Source: JBKECF01 sp047974375
Lineage (GTDB): Bacteria > Bacillota > Clostridia > Lachnospirales > CAMZNU01
Reading direction: 5' to 3'
Length of the DNA stretch: 28,734 nt
Assembly (NCBI GenBank): GCA_047974375.1
Contig: JBKECF010000005.1
Span: 1 to 28,734 of the forward strand
The notes beneath the pieces are model-generated. The model had not been told where the DNA came from, made no database searches, and worked only from the letters and a program-made list of their open reading frames with translations. A program made the position numbers and the translations under genes. The number at the start of each line of letters is the position of its first letter. Positions within the stretch are counted from its first letter, which is position 1. This document shows, piece by piece, positions 1-9,100 of this stretch.

Positions 1-1449
1 ACAGCTACATCCCACATAAGTCAAAAGGATAATACAATATACTTTAAAATAAGAATGACAACTTCGGGCAATTATACTCACGCAAAGTTAGATAATTTAG
101 ATAAATATGATATAGAGGATGTAGAAGTAAGTTCAAGTATATTTGTGACAGATGTAGATAGTGGCAATGATATTGAGTTTGCACGTTCCAGTGACTATAG
201 CTTAAATACTGGGAATACAGCTACCATTATTGTACGTGCCAAAGAAGGTTACTATTTTACTTCAGGAACTTATAAAATATATTTTGATGAAAGAAATAGT
301 GTAAAGGAAACTATAAAAGTAAATGGGCCAACGGAAACTATTTATTTTGATGTGAAATTTAATTACACAGGAAATTATGATGACATATCAATTCTTTTGC
401 CCTACGGCTATGAGCTGGCTTTAAAATTAAATGATACAATAAAAGTTAGAAATAGAGATGGTAGTTATAATAATGATAATTGGTATACAGGCAACGATAA
501 CAGGTATTATTATAACCCTATAGATACATCTGGTACCAGTGTTGGAACTAGTGGTGGTGGGAGTTTTTATATAGTAGATAACGCAAGATATACAAATATA
601 ACTGTGCCAGAGAAAGCCAAAAGGGATGTAAGAAAACTTTTAAGTAAAAATGAAAGATTTACTGTAGATATAGAAGACGCCACAGGCATAACTATTAAGT
701 TTAAAATTTATAATGCAGTAACAGAAGAAACAAAAAGTGCTAGTAGTTTAAGTGAAATGGCGCAGATTACAACACGTATTGATTTACGTAGTTATGAAAA
801 TAGTAACAACATAACGGTAGCACGATACAAGGATGGTGCATATGAATTTGTACCCCACACTATTGATGTAAATGGCAATGTAAAGTTTATGACTAAAACC
901 CCTGGGGACTACCGTATATTCGAAAATATTCCGACTTATTACGATGTAAATGGTGGCGACAGTTTTTCTAAAGAAATATTTGAGGCTAAGGAAGATTTTT
1001 TAATAGTAGGAGATAAAGGCAATTTTAATGGGAACGGCACTTTAACAGGCAAAAGCTTTATGAACCTAATGTGTAGAGCTACTGGACGAAATATTTCAGA
1101 TATATATGATAGTGATAAAAACGAAATAAAGTATATGGAAGATATATATAAGAATATTGCTGATAATATTATGGAACTTAATAACACGGATTTTAATGCG
1201 AAATCCCATTTAAGAAATAAAGATCTGGCTGTGTTAGCTTCTGCTATAGTTGAGTCTTATAGTGGCAATACAATTCTTAATAATAATGTATCTGCACGAA
1301 ATAATACTAATACTTTTACTGAGTCTATGGATTTGATGCGTAATTTAGGTATAATGGATTTTTCTTTTGGTGATGATGAGTTGACTACACGCAGCCAAAT
1401 GGCTAGGGTTATAGTTAATTCTTTGGAATTAGTCGGCTATTTAAATTAG
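1..1449 (+). CDS. Cell-surface protein with degenerate SLH-like C-terminus (5'-truncated)
   Basis: The reading frame is open from base 1, so the gene starts upstream of the window; the ATG at 55 is internal and has no ribosome binding site. The visible part is about 482 codons. It is rich in Asn, Tyr, Thr and Ser, has almost no Cys, and contains Gly/Ser-rich linkers (for example GTSGGGS), a composition typical of secreted beta-rich surface proteins. The last ~170 residues look like two degenerate S-layer-homology repeats: one starts at YYDVNGGDSFSKEI and runs to the segment KSFMNLMCRATG, and a second ends with TRSQMARVIVNSLELVGYL, which resembles the SLH pattern 'TRAQ-A-ML-RALEL'. Inference: a wall-anchored surface or S-layer-associated protein. 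The SLH match is weak and the N-terminal function is unknown. It lies upstream of tmRNA on the same strand, with no clear terminator between. Confidence 0.72.
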   Translation, partial: TATSHISQKDNTIYFKIRMTTSGNYTHAKLDNLDKYDIEDVEVSSSIFVTDVDSGNDIEFARSSDYSLNTGNTATIIVRAKEGYYFTSGTYKIYFDERNSVKETIKVNGPTETIYFDVKFNYTGNYDDISILLPYGYELALKLNDTIKVRNRDGSYNNDNWYTGNDNRYYYNPIDTSGTSVGTSGGGSFYIVDNARYTNITVPEKAKRDVRKLLSKNERFTVDIEDATGITIKFKIYNAVTEETKSASSLSEMAQITTRIDLRSYENSNNITVARYKDGAYEFVPHTIDVNGNVKFMTKTPGDYRIFENIPTYYDVNGGDSFSKEIFEAKEDFLIVGDKGNFNGNGTLTGKSFMNLMCRATGRNISDIYDSDKNEIKYMEDIYKNIADNIMELNNTDFNAKSHLRNKDLAVLASAIVESYSGNTILNNNVSARNNTNTFTESMDLMRNLGIMDFSFGDDELTTRSQMARVIVNSLELVGYLN

Positions 1450-1454
1450 AGTAT

Positions 1455-1483
1455 TTGACTTTATGAACAAAAAATATTAGAAT
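1455..1483 (+). promoter_or_regulatory. Probable sigma-A promoter of tmRNA
   Basis: TTGACT (1455-1460), a 17-bp spacer and TAGAAT (1478-1483) lie just after the stop codon of the surface-protein gene. The predicted start near 1490 is about 79 nt upstream of the mature tmRNA 5' end, leaving a precursor leader to be removed by RNase P. Confidence 0.5.
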
Positions 1484-1568
1484 ACATATGCATAATTCTT
1501 TAGGTACTTTACAACTAGTCAATCCTTAGGTGACTTTAAAGTGGTGGAAACATTCTTTAGAGTTTTAA

Positions 1569-1919
1569 GGGGATGTAATGGGTTCGACAGGGATTTTGAA
1601 AGTAGGAATAGCCATCTCCAGTATGGGAACTGGGTACCAAAGCCCAAAACGTTTAAAATAAACGACAATAACGAATTAGCATTCGCTGCCTAATTTAAGG
1701 TAGCCGGCTCCTTTAGTGTTCTTGTCCATTAAAGTGTAGACGTCAAACTGACAGGGAACTTTGTTATGTTTACCTCAGCATAATAAAAGAACTTAGAGGT
1801 TACTCTTTATAACTATTTGTCTTTTGAAAGTTATAAAGGGGAATTTATTCAATTGACTGTGATGGGAGAAGTTTTTACCAACAGATCTTTGGACAGGGGT
1901 TCGATTCCCCTCATCTCCA
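1569..1919 (+). ncRNA. ssrA: tmRNA (transfer-messenger RNA)
   Basis: tmRNA rescues stalled ribosomes together with SmpB and tags the nascent peptide for proteolysis. The 5' end GGGGATG (1569-1575) pairs with CATCTCC (1912-1918, one G-U pair) to form the tRNA-like acceptor stem, with A1919 as discriminator. The 5' D-like region GGGTTCGACAGGG and the T-arm AGGGGTTCGATTCCCCT are both present. The internal tag frame ends at TAA 1691-1693. Its last residues read NDNNELAFAA, with AAC at 1661 as the likely resume codon because the preceding bases A-A-T-A fit the usual A at -4 and U at -2. The hydrophobic end fits known degradation tags. CCA is not encoded (the next bases are GTT), so it must be added by nucleotidyltransferase. 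The length, about 351 nt, is normal. The exact resume codon is inferred. Confidence 0.96.
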
Positions 1920-1999
1920 GTTAACGTATCATAGGTCGAACACAACGGTGCAAAGGTTATAACTTTTACCACGGTTTTCTTCTAAAGATACACATAAAA

Positions 2000-2052
2000 A
2001 ACAGGGGGCTGTCTTTAAATAGGTTAATTCTATTTCAAGACAGCCCCCTGTT
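2000..2052 (-). terminator. Strong hairpin terminator of the ABC exporter operon; repeat-like
   Basis: Arms 2000-2022 and 2030-2052 pair at 22 of 23 positions (single mismatch 2016/2036) around a 7-nt loop. The outer 16 bp are perfect and GC-rich (AACAGGGGGCTGTCTT). Read on the minus strand, the stem is followed by a run of six T (complement of 1995-2000), so it should terminate the exporter operon whose last stop codon is at 2143. In the plus direction there is no T-run, though it may still slow transcription leaving tmRNA. The arm also resembles the end of the MITE-like element at 28154-28400. Confidence 0.75.
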
Positions 2053-2142
2053 ACCTTAATCCAAACTATTTCGACACTTAGACAATTTTGTGCCTACCTT
2101 GAATTATTATTTAATTTTAAATATTTTTCAAAACCATCTAGC

Positions 2143-4023
2143 CTAAGCAAATTGGCTATTATACAAATCAAAGTAAAATCCCTTAGCCTCAATTAACTGC
2201 CTATGGTTACCTTGTTCCACAACGCTACCATTATCCATTACAATAATCAAATCAGCGTTTTTTATAGTGGAAAGTCTATGTGCTATTACAAAACTTGTTC
2301 TACCTTTCATTAAATTATTCATTGCCTCTTGTATAAGCACCTCGGTACGAGTGTCTACATTGCTTGTTGCTTCGTCTAATATTAAAATTTTGGGGTCTGC
2401 AACTATTGCCCTTGCTATGGTAAGTAATTGTTTTTGCCCTTGGGAAAGGTTTGAGGCATCTTCCTTTAAGATAGTATTGTATCCATCTGGCAGTGTGTCT
2501 ACAAAGTGCTGAACATGAGAAGATTTTGCGGCTACTAGTATTTCTTCTTCCAAAGCTGTATCCCTACCATATTTTATATTATCGTATATAGTGCCATTAA
2601 ATAACCATGTGTCTTGCAGTACCATGCCGAATACTTTACGCAAATTGCTACGCTTAATTGTTGATATATCTACATCGTCTACGGAAATATTACCATTGTT
2701 AAGTTCATAAAAACGCATAAGCAAGTTAACCAAAGTTGTTTTACCTGCACCTGTAGGACCTACAATGGCAACAGTTTGACCTGCTTTTACATTTAAACTT
2801 AAGTCTTCTATTAGAGGAGTGTCCGTTTTATACCTAAAATTAACATGGTTAAAAACAACTTTACCTGTAAATTTATCTAATTCCTTTGCATCTAAGGTAT
2901 CGGCAACTTGCTCATCTTCATCCAATACTTCAAAAACTCGTTCGGCAGCTGCAACAGTAGATTGTATTATGTTGGCAATGTTTGCCACTTGTGTCATAGG
3001 CTGGGCAAACTGGTTTACATATTGTAAAAAAGCTTGCATATTACCAACACTTAATTTTCCTTGAGCCACAAAAACTCCTCCAATTATACAAACTGCCACA
3101 TATCCTAATCGTGTTATTAAATATGTAAAAGGAAAAATAATTCCAGAAATAAATTGCGCTTTCCAATTGGAGTGGTATAAATTTTCATTCATTACTTTAA
3201 AATCATTTAAGGATGTTGTTTCGTGATTAAAGGCTTTTACTATTTTATGGCCGGATATCATTTCTTCTACATGTCCATTTACATCACCTATATTTTTTTG
3301 TTGCTCTTTAAAATATTTTTGGGATTGCTTAATAATTAAACTCATAGTTGCACCCATAATAGGTATAAGCACAACAGATACAAGAGTAAGCCATATATTT
3401 ATAGAAACCATCATTATAAAAATACCAACTAAAGTTACTAGACTAATAATTACCTGTACTAAACTTTGTTGCAATGAGCTAGCTATGGTATCCATGTCAT
3501 TGGTTACACGGCTTAGTATTTCCCCATGGGTTTTGGAGTCGAAGTAGCTTAGGGGAAGTCTATTTAACTTTTCTTTTACTTGGTTTCTCATTCTATATAC
3601 TGTGCCTTGAGCTACGTCAGACATAATATAGGACATTATAAATAGTAGCAAAGAGCTGACTACATAAAGCACGCTTAGCATAAGGCATATTTGCAAAACA
3701 TAGGGGAAGTCTATAGTAGGTACGGTCACTGTAGAGCTGCCGCCTTCGCCATATTCTTTATAATATTTATAAATTTGTGTTGCACCTTCTGCAACTTTAG
3801 TTGTTGCTAAACCTAAAATTTTTGGCCCAACTATGGAAAATATTGTACTACCTATAGCCAATATAAAAACTAGTATAAATTTCCATTTATCCTTACCTAA
3901 ATAACCAATAAGTCTTTTAGACGAAATAGAAAAATTTTTAGACTTTTCCCCAATTCCAATGGGACTGTGAAAACCACCACGTGGAGGTTTTTTTTCTGGC
4001 ATTTTTTTATTTGTATCGCTCAT
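2143..4023 (-). CDS. ABC exporter, half-transporter with intact catalytic Walker B (626 aa)
   Basis: A fused membrane-ATPase half-transporter of the multidrug/lipid type (MdlB/LmrD/TM288-like). It has a Lys/Pro-rich cytoplasmic N-tail (residues 1-30), a six-helix membrane domain (about 45-340) and a nucleotide-binding domain (about 385-620). Walker A is GPTGAGKTT (422-430). The signature is LSQGQ (526-530), one residue off LSGGQ. Walker B is ILILDE (546-551) with the catalytic Glu present, and the switch His is 582. It overlaps the upstream 584-aa half-transporter gene by 17 bp, so the two are translationally coupled and very likely form one heterodimer. Its Walker A/B and H-loop belong to the consensus ATP site, while its altered signature contributes to the degenerate site. 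The substrate cannot be read from sequence; drugs, lipids or peptides are all possible. Confidence 0.93.
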   Translation of the reverse strand: MSDTNKKMPEKKPPRGGFHSPIGIGEKSKNFSISSKRLIGYLGKDKWKFILVFILAIGSTIFSIVGPKILGLATTKVAEGATQIYKYYKEYGEGGSSTVTVPTIDFPYVLQICLMLSVLYVVSSLLLFIMSYIMSDVAQGTVYRMRNQVKEKLNRLPLSYFDSKTHGEILSRVTNDMDTIASSLQQSLVQVIISLVTLVGIFIMMVSINIWLTLVSVVLIPIMGATMSLIIKQSQKYFKEQQKNIGDVNGHVEEMISGHKIVKAFNHETTSLNDFKVMNENLYHSNWKAQFISGIIFPFTYLITRLGYVAVCIIGGVFVAQGKLSVGNMQAFLQYVNQFAQPMTQVANIANIIQSTVAAAERVFEVLDEDEQVADTLDAKELDKFTGKVVFNHVNFRYKTDTPLIEDLSLNVKAGQTVAIVGPTGAGKTTLVNLLMRFYELNNGNISVDDVDISTIKRSNLRKVFGMVLQDTWLFNGTIYDNIKYGRDTALEEEILVAAKSSHVQHFVDTLPDGYNTILKEDASNLSQGQKQLLTIARAIVADPKILILDEATSNVDTRTEVLIQEAMNNLMKGRTSFVIAHRLSTIKNADLIIVMDNGSVVEQGNHRQLIEAKGFYFDLYNSQFA

Positions 4024-5761
4024 TTAATTCCTCCTCAGATAATTGTGATAGTGCGATTTCTTTATAAACTTTACAGCTATTTAAAAGCTCCCTATGTGTG
4101 CCTATTCCGGCAATTTCACCTTCATCTAGCACTATTATTTGATCTGCATCTACAATGGTACTTACTTTTTGTGCAACTATTATTATTGTAGAATTTTTAG
4201 TTTCTTTTTTTAATGCACCACGTAATGCCGAATCCGTCTTTAAGTCTAAGGCTGAAAAACTATCATCAAAAATATAAATTTCAGGATTGCTAACAACGGC
4301 ACGTGCAATAGACAGCCTTTGCCTTTGACCACCAGACACATTTGTACCACCTTGTGCTATATGGCTATTGTAGCCATCTTTCATTTCTTCAACAAAGGTT
4401 TCGGCTTGGGCTATTTGCAAGGCTTTTTTTATTTCTTGGTCACTAGCGTCTTTTTTACCAAACTGAATATTTTCTCGTACTGTGCCAGAAAAAAGTATTG
4501 GCCCCTGTGGTACAAAACCAATTTTTTCACGTAAATCTTTTTGGCTTATATCCTTTACGTTTGTTCCATCTATTAATATTTCTCCAAAAGTAACATCATA
4601 AAATCGTGGAATTAAATTAATTAATGTAGACTTACCAGAACCGGTACTACCTATTAGTGCAGTGGTTTCCCCTGCCCTAGACGTAAAAGAAATATTTCTT
4701 ATAACAGGGCTGTCGGCGCCTTCGTATCCGAAGGTAACATTTTTAAACTCCAATAGCCCTTTTTCGTTTTTAAAAGGCTTTTTTGATTTAGAGTCCACAA
4801 TAATAGGTTCAATATCCAATACCTCGTTTATACGCTCGCAGGAAGCAGATGCACGAGGTATCATTACAAACATTATGGAAATCATTATTATAGAAAATAA
4901 AATAGTTTGGGTGTATTGCATAAAGGCTATCATATCCCCAATTTCCATATTGCCAGTAGCAATTCTTTTAGCACCAAACCACACTACAGCAACGGCCGTT
5001 AAGCTTGTTATTAACATCATAATTGGTTGCATTATTGACATTATTCTATTGGCTTTAATGGCTACATCTGTTAAGTCTTCATTAGCACCTTTAAATAAAT
5101 TTTCGTCATATTCAATTTTATTGAAAGCACGTATTACTCGTATGCCTGTTAAACTTTCACGCAATAAAAGGTTAAGTTTATCAACTTTTTTTTGCATAGA
5201 TTTAAAAAGCGGTGTTATAGTTTTAAATAAAACAACAATAAGTAAAATAAGCATGGACATAGATACTACAAGTATCCACAATAGGCTAATATCTTGCTGA
5301 GATGCAAGGACAATGCCCCCAATCATCATTATTGGCGAAAAAATAATTGAACGAAAAGCCATGTTTAAAACATTTTGTATTTGGGTTACATCATTTGTTA
5401 TACGAGTAATTAATGAAGAACCTCCAATTTTATCAAATTCCGAAAGGGAAAAACTTTCTATTTTTTCAAATAGCTGCCATCTAGCACGTTTACCAAAGGC
5501 GGCTGACAATTTTGCTGCTATCATATTGGCAGATACAGAAAAACCAAATGTAACCAAAGCAAGAGTTATTAAAATTCCACTTTTACTTAAAACGTACTTT
5601 GTATCCCCTGTTATCATACCCTTATTTACCATATCTCCCATTAAGCTGGGTATAGTAAGGTTGGTAAAGGCTTGTGCAGACAAAAATATAATGGCTAGAC
5701 AAAATAAAAATATTATTTTACCTCTGTTTTCTTTTGTAACTCGGTTTAATAAAGTTATCAT
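4007..5761 (-). CDS. ABC exporter, half-transporter with degenerate ATP site (584 aa)
   Basis: First gene of the two-gene exporter operon (MdlA/LmrC/TM287-like). The membrane domain spans about residues 15-305 and the ATPase domain about 335-570. Walker A is GSTGSGKST (371-379) and the signature VSGGQ (475-479) is canonical. Walker B, however, ends in Asp-Asp (499-500) instead of Asp-Glu, and the switch His is replaced by Gln531 (VAQKVST). In the heterodimer, this Walker A/B and the LSQGQ signature of the 626-aa partner make the non-hydrolysing site, a layout known from BmrCD and TM287/288. The start ATG at 5761 is preceded by AAAGGA. A TTTACA-17-TATAAT promoter lies about 40 bp upstream. The substrate is unknown. 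Confidence 0.93.
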   Translation of the reverse strand: MITLLNRVTKENRGKIIFLFCLAIIFLSAQAFTNLTIPSLMGDMVNKGMITGDTKYVLSKSGILITLALVTFGFSVSANMIAAKLSAAFGKRARWQLFEKIESFSLSEFDKIGGSSLITRITNDVTQIQNVLNMAFRSIIFSPIMMIGGIVLASQQDISLLWILVVSMSMLILLIVVLFKTITPLFKSMQKKVDKLNLLLRESLTGIRVIRAFNKIEYDENLFKGANEDLTDVAIKANRIMSIMQPIMMLITSLTAVAVVWFGAKRIATGNMEIGDMIAFMQYTQTILFSIIMISIMFVMIPRASASCERINEVLDIEPIIVDSKSKKPFKNEKGLLEFKNVTFGYEGADSPVIRNISFTSRAGETTALIGSTGSGKSTLINLIPRFYDVTFGEILIDGTNVKDISQKDLREKIGFVPQGPILFSGTVRENIQFGKKDASDQEIKKALQIAQAETFVEEMKDGYNSHIAQGGTNVSGGQRQRLSIARAVVSNPEIYIFDDSFSALDLKTDSALRGALKKETKNSTIIIVAQKVSTIVDADQIIVLDEGEIAGIGTHRELLNSCKVYKEIALSQLSEEELNERYK

Positions 5762-5799
5762 GTAAAATCCTTTCTAAAGTAGAACAGTATTTTTTAAGT

Positions 5800-5828
5800 A
5801 TTATATATAAAAGAGATGTAGTTGTAAA
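5800..5828 (-). promoter_or_regulatory. Promoter of the ABC exporter operon
   Basis: On the minus strand, TTTACA (complement of 5823-5828), a 17-bp spacer and TATAAT (complement of 5800-5805). Predicted start is near 5793, giving a leader of about 32 nt with an AAAGGA Shine-Dalgarno before the ATG at 5761. Confidence 0.65.
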
Positions 5829-5878
5829 TTTTTAAATTTATTTTAAATTTATTATGTTACAAAAAAATTACAAATTTA

Positions 5879-6032
5879 AAAACCTATTGCAATTAACTTT
5901 TAATAGTGCTATATTATTGTACGTAAACAAAGCCTATAAGCCTAAAGGTTCTTTGTAAAAGGCAATGACCATGCTAGGAAGTTGAATATAAATATTACAC
6001 TTCTGTTACAAATGAGGAAAACCTATTGCAAT
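5879..6032. repeat. Pair of 15-bp direct repeats in the divergent regulatory region
   Basis: AAAACCTATTGCAAT occurs exactly at 5879-5893 and again at 6018-6032, 139 bp apart. The first copy overlaps the -35 element TTGCAA of the promoter. The second lies in the leader. They could be a binding site for one regulator or the trace of a promoter duplication. Confidence 0.6.
5887..5915 (+). promoter_or_regulatory. Promoter of the secreted stalk-domain protein gene
   Basis: TTGCAA (5887-5892), a 17-bp spacer and TATATT (5910-5915); predicted start near 5922. The leader would be about 184 nt. It opens with a stem (ACAAAG 5927-5932 with CTTTGT 5951-5956), holds a CCCC-ATA-GGGG hairpin about 30 nt before the start codon, and ends with a strong GGAGG. 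Long structured leaders are usual for abundant surface-protein mRNAs. The rest of the 5762-6105 gap is AT-rich with no coding content. Confidence 0.6.
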
Positions 6033-6105
6033 ATTAGAATTATATGGCAAACTAAAATAGTAAACACCCCATAGGGGACATATTTTAACTTTCGAGGAGG
6101 ATGAA

Positions 6106-9100
6106 ATGAAAAAGAGATTGGCACTTGCATTAGCTGGTGTTATGGCTTTATCTACATTACCAATGAATGTATTCGCTGGTTCAACAAACAGCGTAAGTGG
6201 TAAAGTAAACATAACTAGCGATGCTAACCTTTTATACGATGACCAAGCTAAACCAGGCGAAGCTTTTGATGAACCAACAACAAAAGGTGCTGTTTATACT
6301 TATGGTAGCAAAGCTTTAAACTTTAACCCATTCGAGTTTAGTAACTCTGAAGCAAAAGCTACTATTGATAGCTATTTAAACTCACCTACATTAACAGTTA
6401 ACCCAACAAGTACTTTAAGAGAGAATACTTCTTTTACTTTATACTTAAGATATGCTACTTGGGCTATTAACAATGACCTTTTAGGTTTTGGAATTAATGC
6501 TGAAGAAAATATTGATAATGGTAAAACTGATGATGTATATGCTCAATTAATGGCTGCAGTAAACAGCAATAACCTTGTTTATGCAGGGGATCCAGCAGCA
6601 GCAGCAGCTAAAGATGATGGTAAATATATAGTAGGTGGCGAAAATACTACATATACTGAAGAACCAGATTTTACAGTAGAATTTTCTAACACAAACGAAA
6701 CTCAATTATTTGTACATATTAAAAAAGAAATGGAGCAAGAGCTTAAAGGTAGTGACTGGGATTTCGACTTCCCTATTATTGCTTATGGTACAAATGATGA
6801 TGACGACTACATTGTAGGCGTTGATGGTGAAACTTCATCTGTTACTGATGGCGAATATGTATTTGGTACACAATTACAAGGTGCTACTACAGCAACTGTA
6901 AATGGTGCAGATACTTCTAGATATGGTACTAAGTTCGACTTAACTGTAACTGAAAATGCTACTGGTACTTTTGAAGGCGACGAAGTAATTAAATTCTATT
7001 TACCAAATGGTTTTGAGTACTCTTCAATTGGCGACAATGTAGATACTAACGACGGTGGTAATATTGTTACATTAAAGAAGGGTAGTGAAGGTACATTAGT
7101 TGTTCCTGAGCAAATTAAATACGACAATACTAAAACAGCACCTGTTGCTAAGTATGAAGTAAGTGATAATGGTAGAATTCTTACACTTAAATTTGAAGAT
7201 TTAAAAGGTACAGAATCTGGCTTAGCTGCATTCGTATTAAGAGACTTATATGTAGTTGGTACTAATGATAAATATGGTAGAGATATTACTATGGATATCA
7301 CTGGTAACAACAACGTTACAAGCATAAACGATATAGTAATTGGTCGTTATGAAGATTACGGAATTATCTTTAAAACAGTTAAAGAAGAAGTACCTACTCT
7401 TTATAATGGTAGATTAGCTTTCTATCCAATAAGTGGATATGGCGATGGCGAAAAAGTAACTGAGAAATCTAGAATAGACTATGACAAAAATGGTATGATT
7501 GATGAAAGAGATAAAGTTGTAGATACTAATAATGATAACGTAGTTGATGATTATTTATATGCTACTTCAACAGGTTTATTAAGAGGCGACAAAATAGTAA
7601 TCGCTGATGACGGTGATGCGTTTGATGCTGATAAAGTTAAAGAAATTGATACAGATGGTATGTCTACATACGAAGATTACCATAAAACAGCAACTATCCA
7701 CTTTGCTGAGCAAGTTGGAGATTCTTGGTGGTCAGAGCGTGAAACTAAATTCAAAGTTCCTGCTGGCATGAAGATTGTTGGCTTCAAAATGGAAAATGTT
7801 GAAAACATAAGATACAGAGGTCAGGATTTAGAAGCTATCGTTGAAGGTAATAATGCAATATACAAAGGCGCAGATGACGATGATATCTACTACTATGCAG
7901 GTAATATTGATGAAGAAGCTAACTCTTGGGGTTACTTTGAAGATGATTACCAAACATTTGTATTAGCTAACCTTTCTACTCCAAGTGAAAGATCTTACTA
8001 TTCAGATCAGTCAACTTACTATGAAAACTATGCAGATACAAACAGATATGGTCAATTTGACATTACTTTCTATGTAGCAGCTGAAGCTGAAGTAGCTGGT
8101 GATGTAATGGTTGAACTTGGTGGTTCTGCAATAAACTGTGATCCATTAGACCCAGTTAAAGTAGCAGTTATGGAAACTCCTTTCGAGGTAGAAACAGAAG
8201 TAACTAATGTTGAAATTGGTTACCAAAAATACAACACTGCAAACATTCAAGTTAAAGAAACTGAAAATGGTAGATTTAATGCTGATGAAGAAATTTACTT
8301 ACAAATTGATACAAAATCAACTGCAGGTGACGGTGATGATGATACATCTATTCCTTTAAAATCTGCTGAATTTGAAGTAGTAGCTGGTGATATGGAAATA
8401 ACTGATGACGCTACAAGTGGAAGAGGTCAATACGGTTATGTAAAAGTATATGAAGCATCTAGCAAAGATGATCCTTCTACAATTAAAGTATATGACGTAT
8501 CTTTCGGTATTGATAGAACAGTAGCTGAAACTAATGATGAGCCATTCGATGTTCAAGTAACTACAGACCATAAGGACAATGCTATTGGTTCAGTAAGTGA
8601 TAATATTAGATTTGGTGATTACGATAGAGATTACATGAACATTGCTACAAGTGGTCAAGGTACAGAGAACACTGTAGAAGTTGCAGTAACAGTTGGCGAC
8701 GCTAATGTATTAATTAATGGTAAAACAACAGAAATGACTTACTCTAATGGTCAATCTGCAGAATCTTACAATGACAACGGTTCTATTATGGTTCCTGTAA
8801 GATTTGTATCTGAAGCTTTTGGTTATGATGTACAATGGAGTTCTGTAGGTGAAGTTGTTACAATCTTCAAAGATGCTGAAGGTAGTGTACAATTCCCAGT
8901 TAACAAAACATACTATGTAGATAGTTTTGGTAAGCAAATTCCTAACCACAACGATGCTAAAACAGTAAACGTTGTAGACCCAAGTACTGGTGCTGGTACA
9001 GTTTATGTTCCTTTCCGTACTGTAGGTTTAGCTTTAGGTGTTCCTAGTGATAGAATAGTTTGGGATGCAGATACTCAAACAGGTTACTATAACTACAATG

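Noticed and set aside
55..57. ATG at 55 as the true start of the first gene
   Set aside because: The frame stays open to base 1 and no ribosome binding site precedes 55; the gene is cut by the window start.
1920..1990. Intrinsic terminator right after tmRNA
   Set aside because: The only stem (around 1943-1971) has two bulges and is followed by just four T and a C; too weak to call with confidence.
4662..5765. Long open frames on the plus strand opposite the 584-aa exporter gene
   Set aside because: They mirror the coding frame of a clear ABC exporter, lack ribosome binding sites and have hydrophobic low-complexity translations typical of antisense shadows.
5916..6105. Riboswitch in the leader of the stalk-domain protein gene
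   Set aside because: Stems are present but I could match none to a known riboswitch core, and no terminator or alternative pairing with the ribosome binding site is evident.
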